From positions 1 to 20,675 of the forward strand of contig CALGHC010000289.1 in the NCBI GenBank assembly GCA_937915965.1: a DNA stretch of 20,675 bases, in the 5' to 3' direction. The notes beneath the pieces were generated by a model. It was not told the DNA's origin and did no database searches. It worked only from the letters and a program-made list of their open reading frames with translations. The translations under genes were made by a program, and so were the position numbers. The first letter of the stretch is position 1. Each line of letters opens with the position of its first letter. Origin of the DNA: an uncultured Myxococcales bacterium. GTDB lineage: Bacteria; Myxococcota_A; UBA9042. Shown here piece after piece: positions 7,187-15,700 of this stretch.

Positions 7187-9022
7187 CTACTGCACGCACA
7201 TCGCGCTGCGCGTGTTGCCGCAGCAGTTGTCGTGCCAACCAGCCGGTGCGCTGTTCGGGATCGGGTTGCCCGGGTTGACGCAAAGCCGACAGTGGCCGCT
7301 CTTGGCGCCGCCGCTGGCGTTGCCCGCGCAGCTTGGGCATTTGGCCATCATGTACTGACCCGAGCCGTTCGTCGCCGGCTTGCCGATGAGGTTCCCCTTG
7401 GTGACCTCGTCGGTCGTCGCGGCCTTCGAGCCGGCGTATTTGCTCTGGCAGGCGCTGTCCATCGCCGCGTCTTGCTGGGCGTCGGTCTGGCTCGATACGC
7501 TCTGGCTCCAGTTCGCGTAGCCCTTGAAGGCTTTCGCGGTGACTTCGCAGTCGCTGCTGCAGCCGTCGCCGTCCTGGTTGTTGCCGTCGTCGCAGGCCTC
7601 GCCGCTGTCGACGACGGCGTCGCCGCACTTGGGGATTTGGCACGTCGTGCGGCACTTGTCCTTGCTGTCGGCGTTGGCCGGCCCATCGTCGCACTGTTCG
7701 CCGCTGTCGGTGATGCCATCGCCGCAGCCGGGCTTCTCGCAGCTGGTGCGGCATTTGTCCTTGAGGTCCGCGTTGCCGGGACCGTCGTCGCATTCCTCCT
7801 TTCCGGTCTGGACAAAGCCGTCGCCGCAGGCCGCCGGCTTGCACAGCGACGTGCACGTATCGCTGGCGACAGTGTTGCCATCGTCACAAAGCTCGACGCC
7901 GCTGTGAATGAATCCGTCGCCGCAGGTGGCGGACTTGCACGCGACGCACGCGTCGGTGAGGACGGCGTTGCCGTCGTCGCACTGCTCGGCGCTGTCGACG
8001 ATGAGGTCGCCGCAGACGGCTTTCAGGCAGGTTGTTCGGCAGGCGTCCGCCAAGTCTGCGTTTTTATTTCCATCGTCGCATTGTTCGGGCGGCTCGACGA
8101 CGCCGTCACCGCAGTACGGTTTGACGACGACCTCCCGCCACAGTCCCTTGTGGCGCACGAAGCTCTTGGCCAGGTCCTTGCGATACACCAGCTGACCGTC
8201 TTTGGGCAGCGCGAGCATCGCCGCGTCGCCGTCGACGATCCGCGTCCACAACGCGGGTACGCCGTCGAGACAGACCTCGCCCCCGTCGCTGCCGACGTCG
8301 AGCGCGCACACCCCCGCGGGGGTCTTGCCGATGCCGATCTGCAGGCCGTCCGCTTTGATGGCCTTGGCCAGCGGCGAGAGCACGCCGTCCACTGTCGCGC
8401 CGGGTCCGCCGGCGGCGAAGGCGACATTCTTCGCCTCGAGCAGGCCGGCCGCGAGGTGCGCCGCCGTCACGCAGCCTGTGCACTGCAGGCCGATGGCGTC
8501 GCCGCCCTTCGACTGGGAGCCCGCGTAGTTGAAGCCAAGCGCGGTATCGGGCAGCGAGCCCGGCGCGAGCTTGTCGCCAGTCAGGCCGCCTGCGAGGGTA
8601 TCTGCCGAGGCCGCGTGGATCGCGAACGGCACCGCCCGCAGGACCATGCGCGGCATCTCCGGGTCGACTGAGACCTGGACCGACAGCGCTGGCACCGGAT
8701 TCTCGGCAAAGAAATCCGGAGGGATTGGCTGATTGAGATCAGCCTGGCCGACGGTCAGATGGAAGCGCCCGGCTACGACGGGTGTCTCGATGTGGATCTC
8801 CTTCCAGACCGCGACCTCGGCGGCCACGTCGGGGTAGAGGCGGAACGTCAGGTTGTAGTTGCCGTTGGCGACCGGGCCGCCCTCCACCGTGCGAAGGAAT
8901 CCCTCGACCTGGAACGCGGTCGGCATCGCCAGCACCGGCAGACCGGCAAGGAGCGCCACGACGCTGGTGGCCAAGGCGAGGACGCGGCGCCGGATGACAT
9001 GTTTGCTGCGGGCGAGATTCAT
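7187..9022 (-). CDS. secreted protein with tail-fibre-like head and six Myxococcus-type disulfide repeats
   Basis: A 611-aa exported protein of unknown role. Residues 1-33 form a signal peptide (Arg-rich start, hydrophobic core ending VLAMP). Residues 37-145 resemble the beta-rich head common in secreted fibre-like proteins (NYNLTFRLYPD...VWKE...GRFHLTVG...MVLRAVPFAIHAASAD). Residues 146-300 are Gly/Ala-rich. Residues 304-494 hold six Myxococcus Cys-rich repeats (CGDG...E.CDDGN...C...C), starting near 304, 337, 367, 399, 433 and 466. The last 115 residues form a separate Cys-rich domain (CPSC, CRLC, NCCG) that I do not recognise. The start at 9022 is decided by a near-perfect AAGGAGGG five bases upstream; the frame stays open to 9310, but that part is low-complexity Arg/Ala. 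Neighbouring genes upstream are also secreted. Confidence 0.82.
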   Translation of the reverse strand: MNLARSKHVIRRRVLALATSVVALLAGLPVLAMPTAFQVEGFLRTVEGGPVANGNYNLTFRLYPDVAAEVAVWKEIHIETPVVAGRFHLTVGQADLNQPIPPDFFAENPVPALSVQVSVDPEMPRMVLRAVPFAIHAASADTLAGGLTGDKLAPGSLPDTALGFNYAGSQSKGGDAIGLQCTGCVTAAHLAAGLLEAKNVAFAAGGPGATVDGVLSPLAKAIKADGLQIGIGKTPAGVCALDVGSDGGEVCLDGVPALWTRIVDGDAAMLALPKDGQLVYRKDLAKSFVRHKGLWREVVVKPYCGDGVVEPPEQCDDGNKNADLADACRTTCLKAVCGDLIVDSAEQCDDGNAVLTDACVACKSATCGDGFIHSGVELCDDGNTVASDTCTSLCKPAACGDGFVQTGKEECDDGPGNADLKDKCRTSCEKPGCGDGITDSGEQCDDGPANADSKDKCRTTCQIPKCGDAVVDSGEACDDGNNQDGDGCSSDCEVTAKAFKGYANWSQSVSSQTDAQQDAAMDSACQSKYAGSKAATTDEVTKGNLIGKPATNGSGQYMMAKCPSCAGNASGGAKSGHCRLCVNPGNPIPNSAPAGWHDNCCGNTRSAMCVQ

Positions 9023-9027
9023 CGCTT

Positions 9028-9035
9028 CCCTCCTT
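9028..9035 (-). promoter_or_regulatory. strong ribosome binding site that fixes the start of the 611-aa protein
   Basis: AAGGAGGG on the minus strand lies five bases before ATG at 9022. It rules out the longer open frame starting at 9310, whose extra residues come from hexamer repeats. Confidence 0.85.
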
Positions 9036-9037
9036 GC

Positions 9038-9075
9038 GTCTTTCCACGGGCACGGGGTCTTTCCACGGGCACGGG
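9038..9075. repeat. perfect 19-bp tandem duplication next to a ribosome site
   Basis: The 19 bases at 9038-9056 (GTCTTTCCACGGGCACGGG on the plus strand) are repeated exactly at 9057-9075. The pair lies two bases upstream of the Shine-Dalgarno sequence of the 611-aa protein, within its mRNA leader, and runs into a hexamer array at 9064-9099. Confidence 0.9.
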
Positions 9076-9099
9076 CACGGGCACGGGCCCGGGCCCGGG
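9064..9099. repeat. hexamer tandem repeat (CACGGG)4(CCCGGG)2
   Basis: Four CACGGG and two CCCGGG units lie in the 157-bp gap between the glycosidase stop and the 611-aa protein start. The CCCGGG part is self-complementary. No function is evident. Confidence 0.9.
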
Positions 9100-9179
9100 C
9101 GACTGGCACGGCTGCGGATTGCGCCACGCTCTCGATAGCATCTGCGGGGAATCGACGGCAAGCTCCGAACCCACAAGCG

Positions 9180-12100
9180 CTACTCGGCTGCCCATCCAGA
9201 TGCCGGCACCTCGGCACCCAAGTCGACCACCAGGTAGCCCGTCGCTTGGGCTTGCCATGGCGCGTGCCCGGCCGGCACGACGTCCTTCCACTCGGTACCG
9301 GCGCCGCCATGGACGAGATGCCCGGCGACGCGAACCTGCTTGGCGCCCCCGAGGGCGGACCGCGGGATCACGGCGGCCATCGTGTGGGCGTCGACGGCAG
9401 TCCAAACGGCGATGCCCGGTTCGAAGCGTCGCTCGACGTGCCAGCCGCCCGCCGCGTCGCGCGCGAAGACGCCGCTCCAAGGTCCGTAGCCGTCGTCGAG
9501 ATCGCTCTGCGCGCGCATGCCGATCGCGTGCGTTGGCGTGAACGGCAGCTCGGCGGTCAGCCCCGCGTAGGTCATGCCGACGGACAGCTGCGCGGCTCCG
9601 GCAGGATCGGTCTGCAGGTAGAGGACGAAGGCGCGCGCCGGGTCCTCAAATCCCTTGGCGACGACCGCGACGTACAGCCGCTCGCTGTCCCAGCGCAGCC
9701 CAAAGCGCTCCCACGGCGCCAGCGTGACGCCAGGCACGATCTGCTGGTCGGCACCCAGCTTGTCGACGTCGTCCTTGCCGTCGAAGCCCACCAGGGCCGC
9801 GCTTGGCCCCGGGCCGCCCACATCGCTGCGGGCCAGCAGCTTGACGGCCGCGAGGTCGACGCGATTGAACACGCCCTCGCCGCCGCCGCTGCCGCCGGTA
9901 TAGATCGTCGCCGAGCTGAGGTAGCTCATGTTGCCGACGCCGTCGTCGTCGTCGATGACGAGCCGGTAGGTCTCGCCAGCGGCGACGTTGACGCGCGCGA
10001 GGGTCGACACGCCCCAGCGATGCACGTCACCGAGCTGCGGCAGAACCACCACCTGCTCGGCGATCGGCGCGCCGCCGGGCCCGTCGGCTGGCGTCGCGAA
10101 TACCCGCACCCGCTTGGTGACGGCCGTCAGTCCGGTTGAGAGCGGCTCAACGTGGCCGTAGACCAGCTGCAAGAAGTGGTCCCCACTGTACGCGGCCCGC
10201 CACGACGCCACCTCCACCGCTTGGCCGGGGCCGCCCCAACCAGCGAGGTGGGCGCGGCCGTGCGCCGTTGACCAGGATGGCGCGCCCGCAGGGATCGCAA
10301 AGCCGAGGCGCCACGCGCCAAGCTCCTCGATTCGCGCGAAGTTCGGCCCCCACCAGCAAACGGGCCGGGCATGGTGCGAGAGCAGACCCGTCTTGGTACT
10401 GCGGGTCGCCGCGCTGTAGCACGGGCTGCCCTTGGCGACCGCCGCGCTGTTGGGGTCGGTCCAGGCACCGCCGCCCCATCCGGTCGCGACGGTCGCGCCG
10501 TCGCGGTAGATCTCCCAGGTCACCTCGGTCTCCCCAGCGCCGTCGAGGCCGAGCTTGAGCTGCCCGCCGATCAGCTCGATCCCACTGATGGTCGGCGCCA
10601 GCGGCGCGACGATTTCGGCAACCTTGGTCGCCTCGGCCAGCACCTTGAGCTCCAGGCCCGCCGCCGGTGCCTCCGAGAGCGTCACGCGCCACTGGCCCTT
10701 GCCGCCGGCGAGGGCAGCGCCCGCCACAAAACCAGCGCCGACGCTTGCGTCGTCGAGCTCGACGGTCTTCACGGCGAGCACGCCGTCCTCGGCCCAGACG
10801 TCGCTCGCCGCTGCGGTCACGGGCAACTCGACGCGCACGTCCATCGTTGCGCCTCGCCAACGCAGCCCGCGCAGTTCGATCGCCCCGCTGTCGTGCAGCC
10901 AGCCGTCGCGCAGGCGTCGACTGACAAACGGTCGCATTCGCACGCCGTCGCCCTCGACCTCCAGGCCGAAGACGCCGTGCACGACCATGCCGAGCCAGCC
11001 AGCCACCGACCACAGCTGTCGGCGCGAGTTGACGACCGGTCCCGACAGCGCGCCGTCTTCGGCGTAGTTCGCGCCGCTGATCAGCTCCATATTCTCCATA
11101 TTCGATAGATTCAGCGCGCTGCCGCGCACCAGGGAGTCGACGGCGTGGTCGAAGGCCGGAGCGTGGCCAACGTGGCGCGCGGCGAGCAGCTCGAAGGCGG
11201 TCACAAACGGCCAGATCGCCCGGTTGTGGTAGATCGGCACGTCTTTCTTCTGGGGCCAGACCACTGCGGGACCATGCGCCGAGTGCGGCCAGGTCGATAG
11301 CAGCGCCCGGCCGCGTTCCGCCGGCGCGACGTCGAGCAGGATGGCGAGCGCCGTCGACAGCAGATCAGCGTGTTCGATGGCCGTCGGGTCCAACGCGGTC
11401 GTCTTCATCGTCGCATAGCGGCCGGTCGCCGGCAGCCAGAACGCCGTCTCGATGGCCCCGCCGAGGGCATCGGCCTGCGCCTGCCATTGCGCTGCTGCGC
11501 TGGCGTCACCGGCCGCTCCCGCCCATGTCGCGACGCTGCGCAAGGCGGCGAGAAAGAGCAGGTTCGTCGACAACGTCTTTGACCCGGCGATGTCGGCGGG
11601 CTCGCCCGCGGCCCAGCTCGGGTACGATTGCTCGCGCCAGTCCAGGAAGCTCTGTTCGCCCCGGTACAGCCCGTCGAGCGGATCAAAGATCACGACGCGG
11701 TCCCGCTCGAGGGTCGCGGCCAGCACGTCGTGGGCCGTCACCCGAAAAGCGGATGCCTCTGCGGCTGGTAAGTGATCGATCAGGCGCTGGGCGCCGAGCG
11801 CCCACACGACGCGATCGGTCGACACCGGCCAGCTGCCGCCGGTGCCTGTGTCCTGGACGACCTGGGCCGGCCCACCGCCCACGCTCGCCTTGGGCGCAGA
11901 CGTTTTGAACAGCAGGCTCGCGCGGCAGCGCTGGGGAGCGAGCGCGGCGAGGCCCAACCAGGTCGCGTACGACGCGTCGCGGGTCCACGCCCAGGTCCAT
12001 TTCTCGCCGGTTTCGAAGCACGCGCCGCAAGGGACCGTCTGGCCGCTGGCAAAGGCGCCGTCGTGCAGCGTGTCGACAGCGTTCTCGTTCATCTCTGTGA

Positions 12101-12614
12101 CGGCCAGGGCGAAGAGGGCATCGAGCAGCGCGTTGCCGCTGTGCAGCCTGGGCTGTTCGGCTACTTCCGCCACGACCCTCTTGCCGTCGGTGGGCACGCC
12201 GTCCTTGAGCGGATGCGTTGACTGGAGGGTGAAGGTGCGTAGCCCGTCCGCGCCGGTCTGCCAGCCAATGGTGACTGTGTCGCCGCCAAACGCCCATTGC
12301 CCGCTCCCATTTGGGGCGAGTCCGACGCCGTCAGCGATTGAGTCCACGTCCAAAGCCGACGAGTCGCCAGCTTGCGTGTCGTCGCCGTCGTTGCCGCCGT
12401 CGCCGCCGTCGCCGCCGTCACCATCTTGGGGCGCGGCATCTGGGTCTGTTTCTGCCGAGAAGCCGTCTGTGGCGTCGCTGACGTCGTCGAGGCTCGCGTC
12501 GCCCATGGCGCCGTCGGTGACGGTTGGAATCGCCGCAGATCCCTGGTCCGGCGAGCCGCAGGCCCACACCGCGACGCCAAGCAAGACGATCATGCGCTGA
12601 GCGATGGTGGTCAC
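9180..12614 (-). CDS. multidomain lipoprotein with predicted six-hairpin (alpha/alpha) glycosidase domain
   Basis: A 1144-aa exported protein. Residues 1-19 are a lipoprotein signal with C19 (lipobox VWAC, Trp unusual at -2). Residues 20-95 are an Asp/Gly-rich stalk. Residues about 150-560 resemble six-hairpin glycosidases of the glucoamylase/trehalase/GH63 superfamily: EKWTWAWTRDASY (205-216, D213), WREQSYPSW, NRAIWPFVTAFELLAARH and SGANYAEDGALSGP (513-526, E519/D520), with a beta-cap segment to about 600. Residues about 675-755 look fibronectin-III-like, 760-915 form a beta-sandwich, and 935-1135 look like a DOMON/CBM9-type sugar-binding domain (DGKDD...LRWDSERLYVAVVAKG). The exact GH family and substrate are not assignable by eye. 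I chose GTG at 12614 (AGGA nine bases upstream, good n-region); ATG at 12593 is the alternative. It lies downstream of the giant Cys-rich lipoprotein gene. Confidence 0.75.
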   Translation of the reverse strand: MTTIAQRMIVLLGVAVWACGSPDQGSAAIPTVTDGAMGDASLDDVSDATDGFSAETDPDAAPQDGDGGDGGDGGNDGDDTQAGDSSALDVDSIADGVGLAPNGSGQWAFGGDTVTIGWQTGADGLRTFTLQSTHPLKDGVPTDGKRVVAEVAEQPRLHSGNALLDALFALAVTEMNENAVDTLHDGAFASGQTVPCGACFETGEKWTWAWTRDASYATWLGLAALAPQRCRASLLFKTSAPKASVGGGPAQVVQDTGTGGSWPVSTDRVVWALGAQRLIDHLPAAEASAFRVTAHDVLAATLERDRVVIFDPLDGLYRGEQSFLDWREQSYPSWAAGEPADIAGSKTLSTNLLFLAALRSVATWAGAAGDASAAAQWQAQADALGGAIETAFWLPATGRYATMKTTALDPTAIEHADLLSTALAILLDVAPAERGRALLSTWPHSAHGPAVVWPQKKDVPIYHNRAIWPFVTAFELLAARHVGHAPAFDHAVDSLVRGSALNLSNMENMELISGANYAEDGALSGPVVNSRRQLWSVAGWLGMVVHGVFGLEVEGDGVRMRPFVSRRLRDGWLHDSGAIELRGLRWRGATMDVRVELPVTAAASDVWAEDGVLAVKTVELDDASVGAGFVAGAALAGGKGQWRVTLSEAPAAGLELKVLAEATKVAEIVAPLAPTISGIELIGGQLKLGLDGAGETEVTWEIYRDGATVATGWGGGAWTDPNSAAVAKGSPCYSAATRSTKTGLLSHHARPVCWWGPNFARIEELGAWRLGFAIPAGAPSWSTAHGRAHLAGWGGPGQAVEVASWRAAYSGDHFLQLVYGHVEPLSTGLTAVTKRVRVFATPADGPGGAPIAEQVVVLPQLGDVHRWGVSTLARVNVAAGETYRLVIDDDDGVGNMSYLSSATIYTGGSGGGEGVFNRVDLAAVKLLARSDVGGPGPSAALVGFDGKDDVDKLGADQQIVPGVTLAPWERFGLRWDSERLYVAVVAKGFEDPARAFVLYLQTDPAGAAQLSVGMTYAGLTAELPFTPTHAIGMRAQSDLDDGYGPWSGVFARDAAGGWHVERRFEPGIAVWTAVDAHTMAAVIPRSALGGAKQVRVAGHLVHGGAGTEWKDVVPAGHAPWQAQATGYLVVDLGAEVPASGWAAE

Positions 12615-12630
12615 GGTCCGGGTTCCTGGT

Positions 12631-12690
12631 GCGCCTCTTCCAGCCGCGTCTCTGCCAGCCGCGCCTCTTCCAGCCGCGCCCGGCACCACC
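12631..12690. repeat. 15-bp tandem repeat upstream of the lipoprotein glycosidase gene
   Basis: Units start at 12631, 12646, 12661 and 12676. Units 1 and 3 are identical (GCGCCTCTTCCAGCC), unit 2 differs by three bases, and unit 4 is degenerate. It fills about half of the 119-bp gap between two secreted-protein genes. The open frame through it would add a Gly/Ala/Arg repeat to the glycosidase, which I reject as N-terminus. Confidence 0.85.
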
Positions 12691-12733
12691 GCTCACCGCG
12701 ACGCCTTGTGCCGCTCATGCCGGATCAGGCCGC

Positions 12734-15700
12734 CTACTCGACGCCGTACAGCCGCAGATCGTCGACGAACCAGCCCGCAGTGCTGTTGTTCCAGGCCGTT
12801 ACGCTGTTGAATCGGAAGCGCAGTTGGAAGCTCTTGCCGGCGAACTTCGACCCGTCCAACTCGATCGCCCGCCACGCGTTGAGCTGGTCCTTGGGCACCT
12901 GGAAGCTCTGCGTGCCATCGGTGTTGCAGTTGTTGGGCGACTCGTTGGAGCACTGGTTGGTCGGGCCACAGCAGCCCTTGAAGTTGTCGGTCGACAGCTG
13001 CAGCCAGCCGAGGTCGTCGTTGTTGCTGCCCGACGTCGCAAGGTAGGACCAATACGAGACGATCAGCTTCGAGTAGCCGGTCGCGTCGATCGGCGCTTCC
13101 ATCGTCGCGGTTCCCGCCGACCAGCTATATAGGCCGTTGCAGCTCGCCACGCCGCAGTAGTTCTTGCCGTTGTTGTAGTTCAGCGTGCACTCGCCCGTGT
13201 ACGGCTTGACCGCCGCCGGCGTCGCGTCAATGGCCCAAGCGACGTTGTTGGCGCCCTCGCTGTACTTCCAGCCGCCCTCGCCGCAAGCCATGTCGGCAGC
13301 CAGGAAAGGCTCCATGCAGGCCGTCGACGCGTCGCAGTCGCTGTCGTCGCAGTCGACGGCGTCATCGAAGTCGTCGTCCAGGCCGTTGTCGCAGTCCTCA
13401 ACGCAGCCACCGCCGGCGATGCACGCGGGATCCTCGCAGTCGATCTTGCCGTTGCCATCGTTGTCGACGCCGTCGCCGCACACTTCAGCCACCGGCTGCA
13501 TGTCGATGACGATGTTGTCGACGAACCAGCCCTTGCCGTGGTTGCCCTGCCAACCGGTCGCCGTCTGCAACCCCAGGACCAGCCGGAACTGGACCCCAAG
13601 TGCCTTGCCAATCTGCACCTGCAGATGCCTCCAGGTGTTCTGGTTCTGGCTCGATTTCTGCATATAGAACTGGTGCAGCACGACGCCGGTTTGCGCGTTC
13701 AACACCCGAATCACCGGGATGTCGCCGTAGCTGTCGACCTGATAGAACGTGTCGAAGCGCAGCCGCAGCGTCGACCCAAACGCCTTGGTGCCGTCGATGA
13801 CTGGCGAGGTCGCCGTGCCGGTCGGGTTCTGACACGGCGGCTGCCCCCCCTTCGAGTCGCAGTAGTCGACGTCATCATTGAAGTTCAGCGTGCAGCCGTA
13901 CTTGTCCTGATCAGGTAGGGCCGGCAGCTTGTCGACATTCCAGATGACGTTCTTGCCGCTTGGCTTGTCGAGGGTCCAACCGACCGCCCCCGCGTCACAG
14001 TCGAAGAGCTCGCTGTAGAGCTGGCAAGAGACTTTCGGGGCGACGCACTTGCCCGTCTTGCAGACGTCGCCAGCGGTGCAATCCAGGCCATCGTCGCACG
14101 CCGTGCCGTCGGCGACGTTGCCGAACTCACATTTGCCCGTCTGGGCGTCGCAAGTGTCCTTGGTGCACGTCGAGCCATCGTCGCACAGCTGGCTGGCGCC
14201 GGTCTCGCACGCCCCGGCCTTGCAAGTGTCGCCATAGGTGCACAGGTCGCCGTTGTCGCAAGGCACGCTGTTGTCTGCGGTGCCGCATTGACCGGTCTTG
14301 GGGTTGCAGGCGTCGTCGGTGCAGACGTTTCCGTCGTCGCAGTCGACCTCGCTGCCCGGCTTGGCGACGCAGACGCCCGACATGCAGACGTCCTCCTTGG
14401 AGCACAGGTCGCCGTCGTCGCAGGCGTGCAAGTCCGAGTCGGCGTAGGCCACACTGCTGCAATCGCCTGTCTTGTTGTCGCAGGCGTCTTTGGTGCAGTC
14501 GTCCTTGTCGTCGCAGTCCTTGGCGGGCCCCGGCTGGCAGTCGAGGCCGCCGCAGAGGTCGCCCACCGTGCAGGCGTTGCCGTCGTCGCAGGAGATCAGC
14601 CCGTCGACGTCCGGCACGAGATGCAGGCACTCGCCAGTCTGCGCATCGCAGGAGTCGGCCGAGCAGGGGCTGTTGTCGTCGCAGTCCTTGAGCGTCCCAC
14701 CCGCGCAGGCGCTGTCCTTGCAGGCTTCGCCGACATTGCAGGGGTCGCCATCGTCACACTCCGCTGCGTTCGCGGCGTGCGTGCAGCCCAGCAGGGAGTC
14801 ACAAGCGTCGTCGGTGCACGGGTTCTTGTCGTTGCAGGCGACGGTCAGGTCGATCGGTTGGCCGTCGAGGCACTTGCCGTTCTTGCAGGCTTCTTTCTCG
14901 GTGCATGCGTCGCCGTCGTCGCACGGAACCGTGTTGGCCTTCCAGAAGCAGCCGAGGTCCGGGTCGCAGCCGTCATTGGTGCAGACATCGTCATCGACGC
15001 AGTCGGTCTTGGTCCCGTCGGCGCACTTGCCCTGGCCGCAGAGCGAGTCGGTGACGCATTTGGTGCCATCCTTGCAGATCACACCGTCTGCGACCGCCGC
15101 GTGGTCGCAGCCCACGTTGCCCTTGCAGGTATCGGTCGTGCACGGGTTGCCGTCGTCACAGCCTGACTCGACGCCGGGCACGCAGCTGCCGTCCGCGCAG
15201 GTTCCGAGGAGGCACTGCTGGGCATCCGAACACGGCGCACTATTGAACGGGTGCCCGCAGCCATCCGCAGCGTCGCAGGTGTCGTCGGTGCAGACGTCGC
15301 CGTCGTCGCAATCGAGCGCCGCCCCGGGCGCGCACTTGCCTTCGCCGCACAGGTCCGTGACGGTGCAGACATCGCCGTCATCGCAAGGGGTCGCCTGTTT
15401 GCTGATCGGAGCTTTGTGGCTGCAAAGGCCCGTCTGGGGGTCGCACGCGTCGTCGGTGCAGACGTTGGCGTCGTCGCAGTTCTGGGCGGCGCCCGGGACG
15501 CACGCACCGTCCGCGCAGGCGTCTGCCGGCGTGCACGCGTCGCCGTCGTCGCAGGGCGCCGTGTTCAGCGGGTGGCCGCACGCTCCGTCGACGGGGTCGC
15601 AGGTGTCGCCCGTGCAGACGTCGCCGTCACTGCAGTCCTTTGCCTTGCCGCCGCTGCACGCGCCCGCCTTGCAGACGGTCTCTTCGTTGCAGCCATTGCC

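Noticed and set aside
7157..8671. 504-codon plus-strand open frame opposite the 611-aa protein
   Set aside because: Ala/Val-rich shadow of the disulfide repeats. The opposite strand carries a strong ribosome site, signal peptide and known repeat family.
9023..9310. Longer N-terminus for the 611-aa protein and overlap with the glycosidase gene
   Set aside because: The extra residues come from hexamer repeats and from the 3' end of the upstream gene, and the strong ribosome site at 9028-9035 sets the start at 9022.
12615..12689. N-terminal Gly/Ala/Arg extension of the glycosidase
   Set aside because: It is the translation of the 15-bp repeat and would bury the lipoprotein signal peptide inside the protein.
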